From positions 2,949,501 through 3,013,500 of the forward strand of contig NZ_CP156079.1 in NCBI RefSeq assembly GCF_040892545.1: a DNA stretch of 64,000 nucleotides. The letters are read 5' to 3'. This DNA is from Paracidovorax avenae. Its GTDB lineage: Bacteria; Pseudomonadota; Gammaproteobacteria; Burkholderiales; Burkholderiaceae_C. Under the pieces are notes generated by a model, which worked only from the letters and a program-made list of their open reading frames with translations, did no database searches and was not told where the DNA came from. Shown piece after piece: positions 23,659-31,272 of this stretch. Positions within the stretch are counted from its first letter, which is position 1; each line of letters opens with the position of its first letter. Position numbers and translations under genes: made by a program.

Positions 23659-24522
23659 ATGAGAAGCAAGCTGTTCGTTCCGGCATCGCGGCCGGAGCTG
23701 TTCCCCAAGGCCCTGCGCAGTGCGGCCGACGGCGTGTCGTTCGACCTGGAGGATGCCGTGGCGGAAGCGCGCAAGGACGAGGCGCGCGCCCTGCTCCATG
23801 ACTTCCTGCAGGCGCTGGCGCCGGATGGCGGCGGCAAGACCGTGATCGTGAGGGTCAACGCCATGGACACGCCGCATTTCGAGGCCGACATCGCCGCGTC
23901 GGTACATCCCGGCGTGCACCTGATCAACCTGCCCAAGCCGGCGAGCGCCGCGGCGGTGCAACAGGCGGCCCAGGCCATCGCCGAGGCTGCCCGCAACCGC
24001 GGCATGGCGGACGCTCCGGGCCTGCTGCTCAATATCGAGACGCCACGCGCCCTGCGCACTGCTGCGGAGCTGGCCGGCGCGCACCCGAGCGTGCGGGCAC
24101 TGCAGCTGGGACTGGGCGACCTGTTCGAGCCCTTCGGCGTGGCCCGCCGCTGCCGCGAAGCGATCGCCCAGGCGATGTTCGCCGTGCGCATGGCCGCGGC
24201 AGAGGCCGGCATCGATGCCTACGACGGTGCCTTCGCCGACATCCAGGACGCCGCAGGCTTCCAGGCCGAGGCGGAACTCTCCAGAAGCCTCGGGTTCGCG
24301 GGCAAGACCTGCATCCATCCCAGCCAGATCGCCATGGCGAACGCGGTGTATGTGCCGTCGGCCGCCGAGCTGGACGCCGCCCGGCAGGTGCTGGAAGCCG
24401 CGCAGTCCGCCGATGCCCGGGGTGTCGGCGCCTATGTGGTCAACGGGAAGATGGTGGACAGGCCGTTCGTGCTGCGGGCGCAGCGCACGGTGGAAGCCGC
24501 GCGCGCCGCAGGGCTCTGCTGA
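23659..24522 (+). CDS. CitE/HpcH-family aldolase or CoA lyase
   Basis: A 287-residue TIM-barrel protein of the CitE/malyl-CoA lyase/HpcH superfamily. Motifs: RSKLFVPASRPELFPKAL at the N-terminus, DLEDAVAEARKDEAR (acidic metal ligands near residue 32), RVNAMDTPHFEADI, LLLNIETPRAL (Glu ligand near 137) and GLGDLFEPFG. The C-terminal FAGKTCIHPSQI is typical. The family cleaves citryl-, citramalyl- or malyl-CoA, and some are apo-lyases of other CoA acids. It starts the operon with the Bug receptors and the CoA transferase, suggesting that CoA is put on a dicarboxylate taken up from outside and the acyl-CoA is cut by this enzyme. Substrate not determinable. Confidence 0.85.
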   Translation: MRSKLFVPASRPELFPKALRSAADGVSFDLEDAVAEARKDEARALLHDFLQALAPDGGGKTVIVRVNAMDTPHFEADIAASVHPGVHLINLPKPASAAAVQQAAQAIAEAARNRGMADAPGLLLNIETPRALRTAAELAGAHPSVRALQLGLGDLFEPFGVARRCREAIAQAMFAVRMAAAEAGIDAYDGAFADIQDAAGFQAEAELSRSLGFAGKTCIHPSQIAMANAVYVPSAAELDAARQVLEAAQSADARGVGAYVVNGKMVDRPFVLRAQRTVEAARAAGLC

Positions 24523-24607
24523 CCTGCCACCCCGCGCCAGGCTCGGCCCTGCTGGACCGCGAACGGCAGGCAACCATTACGACACAAAGAGACAGGAGAC
24601 ACACGAC

Positions 24608-25606
24608 ATGGCCGACACGAATTCCCGCCGCGGCGCGCTGCGGCGCACCTGCGCGATGGCGGCAGCCGCCGCGATGGCTGCCGCCGCCCTGCCCGCATGG
24701 GCGCAAGGCAGCTACCCCAGCCGCCCCATCACCATGGTCGTGCCCTACCCGCCCGGTGGTTCCAACGACCTGTTCGCCCGGCAGGTGGCCAAGGAGATGG
24801 GCGACCTGCTGCGGCAGCCGGTGATCGTGGACAACCGGGCAGGCGCCAGTGGCACCACCGGCACCGCGTTCGTGGCCAAGGCCGCTCCCGACGGCTACAC
24901 GCTGGTGGCGGTGTCCTCGAGCCTGACGACCAACGCCGCGATGCAGGCCAGCCTGCCGTTCGATCCCGCCAGGGACCTGCAGCCGGTGGCGATGCTGGCC
25001 AAGGGGCCGCTGGTGGTGGCGGTCAACAACCAGTTCCCGGCCGGCAACCCGGCCGAACTGCTGCGTACCATCGCGGCCCATCCGGGGAAGTTCAACTACG
25101 CGACCTCGGGCACGGGCAGCGTGAACCACTTCGCGGGCGAACTGATGCGCTCCATGGTGCCCGGCATGGACATCGTGCACGTGCCCTACAAGGGCCAGGG
25201 GCCCGCCGTGACGGACGTGATCGGCAACCAGGCGCAGATGCTGATCTCCAGCGGTCCGTCGATCCTGCCGATGGTGCGCAGCGGCAAGCTCAAGGCCGTG
25301 GGCATCACCAGCCTGGCGCCCAGTCCGATCGCCCCGGAACTGGTGCCGATGTCCACCGCCATTCCCGGCTACCAGTTCGAGCTGTGGTGGGGCCTGCTGG
25401 CGCCGGCCGGGGTGCCGCCTGCCACGGTGGCGCTGCTGAACCAGGCCGTGAACCAGGTGCTGGCCAAGCCCGGCATCCAGGCCCAGTTCCTGCGCGAGGG
25501 CGCCATCGCCACCCCTTTGTCGCCGCAGCAGTTCGGGGACGTGATCCGGCAGGACCTCGCGCGCTGGAAGCAATTGGCCAAGGCCCGCAACATCGTCGCC
25601 GACTGA
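24608..25606 (+). CDS. Bug (TctC)-family periplasmic solute receptor
   Basis: A 332-residue protein with a signal peptide (MADTNSRRGALRRTCAMAAAAAM...ALPAWA), then the Bug fold: YPSRPITMVVPYPPGGSNDLFAR, DNRAGASGTTGTAFVAKAAPDGYT, VPYKGQGPAVTDVIG. A twin-arginine-like RR is present in the signal. Start at 24608 has AGGAGA. Bug receptors are greatly expanded in Burkholderiales and usually bind dicarboxylates or amino acids. No TctA/TctB membrane gene follows here, as often happens with Bug genes, so the transporter partner is elsewhere or the protein is a sensor. Confidence 0.9.
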   Translation: MADTNSRRGALRRTCAMAAAAAMAAAALPAWAQGSYPSRPITMVVPYPPGGSNDLFARQVAKEMGDLLRQPVIVDNRAGASGTTGTAFVAKAAPDGYTLVAVSSSLTTNAAMQASLPFDPARDLQPVAMLAKGPLVVAVNNQFPAGNPAELLRTIAAHPGKFNYATSGTGSVNHFAGELMRSMVPGMDIVHVPYKGQGPAVTDVIGNQAQMLISSGPSILPMVRSGKLKAVGITSLAPSPIAPELVPMSTAIPGYQFELWWGLLAPAGVPPATVALLNQAVNQVLAKPGIQAQFLREGAIATPLSPQQFGDVIRQDLARWKQLAKARNIVAD

Positions 25607-25632
25607 CCGGCTGAACCAGGAGGATGGAATCC

Positions 25633-26802
25633 ATGAGTTTCGTACCAGGCGGGCGCCAGGGCTCCCCGGGCCCGCTGAGCGGCGTGCGCGTGCTCGACCT
25701 GAGCGCCTATATCGCCGGCCCCTATGGCTGCTCGCTGCTGGCGGACCAGGGCGCGGAGGTCGTGAAGATCGAGCCGCCGGACGGCGACAACCTGCGCAAG
25801 TACCCCTCGACGCTGGAGGCCGAGAGCCGGGCCTTCCTGGGCGTGAACCGCAGCAAGTGGGGGATGGTGCTGGACCTGAAGCAGGAAGCCGACCACGCGA
25901 CATTCCTGCGCCTGGCCCGCGAGGCCGACGTGCTGGTGCACAACTTCCGCCCGGGCGTGCCCGAGCGGCTGGGCATCGGGTTCGAGCGGCTGGCACAGAT
26001 CAATCCACGGCTGGTGTATTGCAGCGTGACCGGCTACGGCAGCCGCGGGCCGCTCAAGGCCAAGGCGGGCTACGACCAGGTGCTGCAGACCATGACGGGG
26101 ATGTGCGCGATGCAGGGCAAGGCCGGCGGGCCGCCGGAGATCCTGTACGGATCGGTCGTGGACTACTACGCGTCGGCGCTGGTGGCCGGCGGCGTGGCCT
26201 CGGCGCTGTACGAGCGCGAACGCAGCGGCCTCGGCCAGCACGTGGGCGTGTCGTTGCTGCGGGCCGCGCTCACCATGCAGTCGGCGCGGCTGGTGTGGGC
26301 GGACGGAGAGCCGCGCGAGGTGGGGCGGGACATGCGCTCGGGCGGCATCACCGGCCTGCACCCCACGCGCGAGGGCTACCTGTACCTTTCGGCCAATACA
26401 CAGCATTTCTGGGCCGCGCTGTGCCGCAAGACGGGCCTGGATGCCCTGGCTGCCGATACGCGCTACGACACGGTGCGCAAGCGCGCCCAGCACAAGGACG
26501 AACTGGTGCCCGTGCTGCGGCAGGCCCTGGCCCGGCGCAGCGCGCTCGAATGGGAGGAGCTGTTCGGCGAGGAAGTGCCGTGCGCGGCCGCCCGGGCGGT
26601 GGAGGACATGTTCGCGCATCCTCAGGTGGAGGCCGAGGGCATGATCACCCGCTTCGACCATCCGGTGCTGGGAGGCTACCGGGGATTCGCCGGCGCGGTG
26701 GAGTTCGGCCGCACGGCCGGCCCGCAGGCCTTCGCCGCGCCGACCCTCGGCCAGCACACGGATGCGATCCGCCAGGGGCTGGGCCCGGACGAGACGCCAT
26801 GA
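25633..26802 (+). CDS. CaiB/BaiF-type (family III) CoA transferase
   Basis: A 389-residue protein: LSGVRVLDLSAYIAGPYGCSLLADQGAEVVKIEPPDGD at the N-terminus, then NRSKWGMVLDLK and GYGSRGPLKAKAGYDQVLQ with the family Asp (VDYYASALVAGG region). The start at 25633 is chosen as it stands 9 nt from an AGGAGG site; another in-frame ATG at 25624 touches that site. The family transfers CoA between carboxylic acids through an aspartyl-CoA intermediate. Together with the CitE-like lyase it can activate and then cleave a dicarboxylic acid. ATGA overlap with the next gene. Confidence 0.9.
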   Translation: MSFVPGGRQGSPGPLSGVRVLDLSAYIAGPYGCSLLADQGAEVVKIEPPDGDNLRKYPSTLEAESRAFLGVNRSKWGMVLDLKQEADHATFLRLAREADVLVHNFRPGVPERLGIGFERLAQINPRLVYCSVTGYGSRGPLKAKAGYDQVLQTMTGMCAMQGKAGGPPEILYGSVVDYYASALVAGGVASALYERERSGLGQHVGVSLLRAALTMQSARLVWADGEPREVGRDMRSGGITGLHPTREGYLYLSANTQHFWAALCRKTGLDALAADTRYDTVRKRAQHKDELVPVLRQALARRSALEWEELFGEEVPCAAARAVEDMFAHPQVEAEGMITRFDHPVLGGYRGFAGAVEFGRTAGPQAFAAPTLGQHTDAIRQGLGPDETP

Positions 26803-27662
26803 ACGGCACGACGGCCCTGCCCGGCCTGCCCGAGGTGCCGGAACTTCCGGCCGGGGCCTGCGATGCCCACCTGCACGTGTTCGACGGCCGCTTTCCCGTG
26901 GCGGCGCCCCATGCGATGCAGGCCGCTGCCACCGCCGCGGACTACCTGCGCCTGCGCACGCGCCTGGGGTTGACCCGCGCGGTGGTGGTGCAGCCGCGGG
27001 CGCACGGCGTGGACAACCAGGCCACCCTGGACGCGATCCGCGCGCTCGGCCCGGACAGGACCTGGGGCGTGGCCGTCGTGCGGCCGGAGATCACCGACGG
27101 GCAACTGGAGGCGCTGCATGCCGGGGGCATCCGCGGGCTGCGCTTTTCGCTGCACTCCGACCGCGACGCCGCGGTGGAGCTGGACATGCTGCGCCCGCTG
27201 GCGTCGCGCATCCATGCCCTGGGCTGGCACCTGCAATTGCACTGGCGGGCCGACCAGATCGTGGCGCAGCGCGGCCTGCTGGGCGGCCTGCCCTGCCCCC
27301 TGGTGTTCGACCACATGGCGCGCGCGGGCGGGACGGGACGCGAGGCGCAGTCCGCGTTTTCCCTGGTGCGCGACCTGGTGCAGGACGGCCGGGCCTGGGT
27401 CAAGCTGTCGGGTCCGTACCTCAACAGCACGCAGGGCCTGGAAGCAGGCTACGCGGATTGCGAGGCGCTGGTACAGGCATGGGTGCGCGAGGTGCCCGGG
27501 CGGCTGGTCTGGGGCAGCGACTGGCCCCATGTGACCGAAGGCGAACGGCGCCCCGGCCCGGAACTGCTGCTGCGGCTGCTGGCGCGCTGGCTGCCCGATC
27601 CGGCCCTGCGCCGGCAGGTGCTGGTCACCAATGCCTGCGCGCTGTACGGATTCGGCGACTGA
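26799..27662 (+). CDS. TIM-barrel amidohydrolase (PDC lactonase-like)
   Basis: A 287-residue member of the amidohydrolase family PF04909: CDAHLHVFDGRFPV near residue 25 (the HxH metal site), RAVVVQPRAHGVDNQATLDAI, GLRFSLH, LQLHWRADQI, VFDHMAR (His ligand) and GSDWPHVTE (Asp ligand). It is closest in pattern to 2-pyrone-4,6-dicarboxylate lactonase and galactarolactone-type enzymes. The start overlaps the CoA-transferase stop. In this operon it may hydrolyse a lactone or feed the acid for CoA transfer; substrate unknown. Confidence 0.85.
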   Translation: MNGTTALPGLPEVPELPAGACDAHLHVFDGRFPVAAPHAMQAAATAADYLRLRTRLGLTRAVVVQPRAHGVDNQATLDAIRALGPDRTWGVAVVRPEITDGQLEALHAGGIRGLRFSLHSDRDAAVELDMLRPLASRIHALGWHLQLHWRADQIVAQRGLLGGLPCPLVFDHMARAGGTGREAQSAFSLVRDLVQDGRAWVKLSGPYLNSTQGLEAGYADCEALVQAWVREVPGRLVWGSDWPHVTEGERRPGPELLLRLLARWLPDPALRRQVLVTNACALYGFGD

Positions 27663-27690
27663 GTTTTTCCATCAAGAAAGGACCGAGGAG

Positions 27691-28659
27691 ATGAAGCAGA
27701 TGAAGCAGGCAATCTGGCTGGCGGCCGCAGCCGCCGCGCTGGCCCATGGCGCCGTCCGGGCCGCGACCTACCCCGAGCAGCCCATCACGCTGGTGGTGCC
27801 GTTTTCCGCGGGCGGGGGCGCCGACAATGCCGCGCGCATCCTGGCCAAGGGCCTGGGCGAGGTCTCGGGGCAGAGCGTGATCGTGGACAACAAGCCCGGC
27901 GCCAGCGGCTCCATCGGCGGCGCGGCCGTGGCGCGGGCCCGGCCCGACGGCTACACGGTGCTGTTCGATGCGTCGTCGTTCGCGATCAACCCGGCGCTGC
28001 GCAAGCTGCCGTTCGATCCCGCCAGGGACCTGGTGGCGGTGTCGCAGATCATCAGCGTGCCCAACATCCTCGTGGTGGCGCCCTCCTCTCCCTACAACAC
28101 GCTGCCGGACTTCCTGGCCGCGGCGCGCGCGAAGCCCGGCAAGCTGACCTACGCCTCCTACGGGCCGGGCAGCCTCGCGCAGATGGCCATGGAACTGCTG
28201 CGGATCGACGCGAAGTTCGATGCCGTGCACGTGCCCTACAAGGGCGGCGCGCCGGCCATCATGGACGTGATGGGCGGACAGGTCGATGTGTACTTCGCGA
28301 ACGCGGCCTCCAGCCTCAGCTACGTCAAGAGCGGCAAGCTCAAGGCCCTGGCCGTTTCCTCCGCCACCCGCATGAAGGAACTGCCCGCGGTGCCCACCGT
28401 GCAGGAAGCGGGCATCAAGGGCTACCAGGTGATGGAATGGAACGGCCTGTTCGTGCCCGCGGGCACGCCGCCGGCGGTGATCGCACGCCTGCAGGAGCTG
28501 TCGCAGAAGGCCCTGGCGCTGCCGGACGTGCGCAGCAGCCTGGACGCGCTGGGACTCACGCCGGTGGGCAGTTCCGCCGCGGAATTCCAGAACTTCGTGA
28601 ACGCGGAACGCAAGCGCTGGGACGCGGTGGTGAAGACCAACGGCATCACGGCGAACTGA
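27691..28659 (+). CDS. Second Bug (TctC)-family solute receptor
   Basis: A 322-residue protein with signal MKQMKQAIWLAAAAAALAHG, then YPEQPITLVVPFSAGGGADNAAR, DNKPGASGSIGGAAVARARPDGYT, VPYKGGAPAIMDVMGG. It is a paralogue of 24608-25606 with shared segments but differing specificity loops. The start could be the ATG at 27691 (AAGGA 8 nt upstream) or the next ATG at 27700 (GAGGAG). Two receptors flanking one pathway suggest two substrates or a substrate and a regulator ligand. Confidence 0.9.
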   Translation: MKQMKQAIWLAAAAAALAHGAVRAATYPEQPITLVVPFSAGGGADNAARILAKGLGEVSGQSVIVDNKPGASGSIGGAAVARARPDGYTVLFDASSFAINPALRKLPFDPARDLVAVSQIISVPNILVVAPSSPYNTLPDFLAAARAKPGKLTYASYGPGSLAQMAMELLRIDAKFDAVHVPYKGGAPAIMDVMGGQVDVYFANAASSLSYVKSGKLKALAVSSATRMKELPAVPTVQEAGIKGYQVMEWNGLFVPAGTPPAVIARLQELSQKALALPDVRSSLDALGLTPVGSSAAEFQNFVNAERKRWDAVVKTNGITAN

Positions 28660-28725
28660 GCCTGGCGGCGCGCCGCACAGGGCGCGCGGATATGCTGTCC
28701 GGATCTCCCTTCTCCGGAGTCCCGG

Positions 28726-29700
28726 ATGCCCTCTTCCACGCCCATGCCGCCGCTCGAACGGCGCACCTGGCTGCTGCTCGCGGCCTCTGCCCTGGCCACT
28801 GCCTGCACCACGTCCCCGGATCGCTTCCAGGGTACGTTCCTGCAGCCCTGGAAAAGCTACGAGTCGCTGTCGTCCGAGGAATGGCGCCGCCGCCTGCGGG
28901 CCACGCGGGCACTGGGCTGCGACGAGATCGTGCTGCAGTGGAGTGCCACGGAGGGCGGCACGCACCCCTGGGCGCTGCCGGATGCGCTCATCGCGATGCT
29001 GTTCGACGAGGCCGGGCGCGAGGGCATGGGGATCCGCGTGGGCCTGCCCTACGACGAGCGATGGTGGACCGTGCTCGCATCCCGCGATCCCGGCGCGCTG
29101 CCGGCCTTCCTCGCGGCCACGCAGGCGCGCTGCCTGCAGTACCTGGCGACAGCGCCCTGGCCCCGCCAGCAGGGATTCCGTGGCTGGTACCTGCCCTATG
29201 AACTGGACCAGTACAACTGGGCCACCACCGAGCGCCGGGCACTCCTCGTGCCCTGGCTGCAGGCCATCGCCGCGGGCGCGGGCAGCCACGCGCCGCTGGC
29301 GGTGTCCACCTTCTTCAGCAAGCTGCAGACGCCGGGCACCCTGACCGCCCTGTGGACGGACATCCTCGACAAGGTGGCGCTGCGGCCCATGCTGCAGGAC
29401 GGGGTCGGCGTGGCCGGCATGGGCAACTATGCGGGGCTCGAACCGCTGCGCGCTCTGCTGCGCCAGCGCGGCGTGCCCTTCGACCTGATCATCGAACTGT
29501 TCGAGCAGTTGCCGCCGGAACCAGGCACGGGCGACGCCTTCCGCGCGCGTGCCGCGACGGCCGCCCGGGTGCGGGCGCAAATGGATGTCGCCCGGACGTA
29601 CGGCGCGGAGCGGGTCATCGCCTTCGCGGTCGATCCCTGGATGCTCGGGGACACCCCGGAAGCCCGCCAGCTGTGGCTGGAATGGCAACAGGGACGTTGA
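28726..29700 (+). CDS. DUF4434-like lipoprotein, probable glycan-acting TIM barrel
   Basis: A 324-residue lipoprotein: lipobox LATAC with Cys27. The rest resembles the DUF4434 family: FQGTFLQPWKSYESLSSEEW, GCDEIVLQWSATEGG, RVGLPYDERWW, GWYLPYELDQYNW and a final VIAFAVDPWMLG. Such proteins have a glycoside-hydrolase-like TIM barrel and occur next to exopolysaccharide genes. Acidic residues at strand ends (Glu in LPYELD, Glu in IIELFEQ) could be catalytic. It may trim the polysaccharide made by the neighbouring nfr/alg-like operon, or be part of its export. No direct evidence of activity. Confidence 0.65.
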   Translation: MPSSTPMPPLERRTWLLLAASALATACTTSPDRFQGTFLQPWKSYESLSSEEWRRRLRATRALGCDEIVLQWSATEGGTHPWALPDALIAMLFDEAGREGMGIRVGLPYDERWWTVLASRDPGALPAFLAATQARCLQYLATAPWPRQQGFRGWYLPYELDQYNWATTERRALLVPWLQAIAAGAGSHAPLAVSTFFSKLQTPGTLTALWTDILDKVALRPMLQDGVGVAGMGNYAGLEPLRALLRQRGVPFDLIIELFEQLPPEPGTGDAFRARAATAARVRAQMDVARTYGAERVIAFAVDPWMLGDTPEARQLWLEWQQGR

Positions 29701-29793
29701 GCTGGCGCAAACATGCGGCCCGTCGGCCCGCAGGCTATTGTCTTATCAATAAAAACTATCGAAAATCGATGGAACGCAGAAATTGACAAAACA

Positions 29794-30966
29794 ATGGGCC
29801 TCGCAGACACCACCGCCGATGCCGCGCCCGGCGCGCCGGACAGCCCTTCTCCTTGCGCCGTCGCGGCCTCCCATGCAGACGCCGTGGACCGTGAGGGGCG
29901 GCTGCCCACCGAGGCGCTGGACAGCCTGCGCGGCCGCGAGTGGCTGGGCCTGCTCGTGCCGCGCCGGCATGGCGGCCCGGAATGGTCCCTGCGCGCGGTG
30001 GCGAACCTCTGCCGCGAACTGTCGGAGTCGTGCGCTTCCACCGGCCTGATCTTCGCGATGCACCATTCGCAGGCGGCCGTGGCGGTGCGGCAGGCCGGCG
30101 AGAGCGCATGGCACCAGGATCTGCTGGGGCGCATGGCACGGGAACAGTACGTGGTCGCGTCCGCCACCACGGAAGGCGCCACCGGAGGCTCCATCCGCAC
30201 CAGCGCCTGTTTCCTGGACCGCCGGGGCGACGCCCTCCATCTGGACAAGCAGGGCTCGGTCATTTCCTATGCCCGTGCTGCCGACGTGATCCTGGTCTCC
30301 GCGCGGCGCGCGGAAGATGCCGCCCCTTCCGACCAGCAGCTGGTCGCGGTCCTGCGCGAGCAGTTCCGGCTCACGCCCCAGGGCCGCTGGAATCCCATGG
30401 GCATGCGCGGTGCCTGTACCGACCGGTTCGACCTCCATGCGGAATGCGGCGCGGAGCAGGTCTTCGACGGCTCCTTTGCCCAGGCGATGTCCGAAGCGAT
30501 GCTGCCGACCTCCCATATCCTGCTGGGTGCCGTCTGGCTGGGTATCGCCGTGTCCGCGCTGTCGCGCGCCCGGGCCTTCCTGCGCATGCGCAACCGCAGC
30601 GGGCAGCCGCAAAACCCCGTCGCCAACCTGCGGCTGGCCGAGGGCGAGAGCCTCGTGCAGCAGTTCCGCGCCCTGCTGGCCGCCAACGTCGCGCTGTACG
30701 AGGATGCGGCGGCCCGGGCCACTGCCCACGAACGGCTGGTGAGCTACAACGCATTGAAGGTGGGCGCGTCCGAGCTGGTGGTGCGCATCACCGACATCGC
30801 GCTGCGCATCTGCGGCATCCAGGGCTACATGGACGATGCCGGCGAGTTCTATCTCAGCCGGCATATCCGCGATGCCCATTCCGCGATGGTGATGGTCAAC
30901 GACGACCGCATTCTCGGCAACATCGCCCCGATCGCGCTGGGCGTGCCGCTCGGGCGCGATATCTGA
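29794..30966 (+). CDS. Acyl-CoA-dehydrogenase-like flavoprotein, possible aminoacyl-carrier oxidase
   Basis: About 390 residues from the ATG at 29794 (no strong ribosome site). It has the dehydrogenase fold: GLLVPRRHGGPEWSLRAVANLCRELSE, ASTGLIFAMHHSQ, FAD-side VASATTEGATGGSIRT, GMRGACTDRFDL, and a C-terminal helical domain with ICGIQGYMDDAGEFYLSRHIRDAHSAMVM. It is followed within 55 bp by a carrier protein and a DltA-like ligase. That trio equals the set that makes pyrrole-2-carboxylate from prolyl-carrier protein in pyoluteorin and prodigiosin pathways (PltE, PltL, PltF). Here it would oxidise an aminoacyl group on the carrier. Substrate not known. Confidence 0.75.
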   Translation: MGLADTTADAAPGAPDSPSPCAVAASHADAVDREGRLPTEALDSLRGREWLGLLVPRRHGGPEWSLRAVANLCRELSESCASTGLIFAMHHSQAAVAVRQAGESAWHQDLLGRMAREQYVVASATTEGATGGSIRTSACFLDRRGDALHLDKQGSVISYARAADVILVSARRAEDAAPSDQQLVAVLREQFRLTPQGRWNPMGMRGACTDRFDLHAECGAEQVFDGSFAQAMSEAMLPTSHILLGAVWLGIAVSALSRARAFLRMRNRSGQPQNPVANLRLAEGESLVQQFRALLAANVALYEDAAARATAHERLVSYNALKVGASELVVRITDIALRICGIQGYMDDAGEFYLSRHIRDAHSAMVMVNDDRILGNIAPIALGVPLGRDI

Positions 30967-31020
30967 GTCCGCCGCCGTCTTTTCTTCCCGCCTGGTCCAC
31001 CGATACCGCCCTCCTCCACC

Positions 31021-31254
31021 ATGACCCCCTCCGAAATCGAAGCCCAACTGGCGGACATGATCCAGGCCGCCGTGCTCAAGAAAGTCTCTCCCGATACGCT
31101 GCTGCTGGAGTCCGGCCTGCTCGACTCGGTCGCTGCCGTCGATCTCATGCTGGCCATCGAGGGGCGGTTCGGCTGCACGGTGCCGATCACCGAGGTGGAG
31201 GAGCACCTGCGCTCGCTGCGCACGCTGTCCACCTACGTCGCGGCCCACTGCTGA
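31021..31254 (+). CDS. Acyl/peptidyl carrier protein
   Basis: A 77-residue carrier protein with the phosphopantetheine motif GLLDSVAAVDL; the serine is residue 36. Helices I-IV fit the ACP/DltC fold. It lies between the dehydrogenase and the adenylating enzyme in one plus-strand unit. The expected role is to carry an aminoacyl thioester made by the DltA-like enzyme. It is distinct from AcpP by its sequence (LLLESGLLDSV). Confidence 0.9.
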   Translation: MTPSEIEAQLADMIQAAVLKKVSPDTLLLESGLLDSVAAVDLMLAIEGRFGCTVPITEVEEHLRSLRTLSTYVAAHC

Positions 31255-31272
31255 ACGCAGCCGCCGGCCGCC

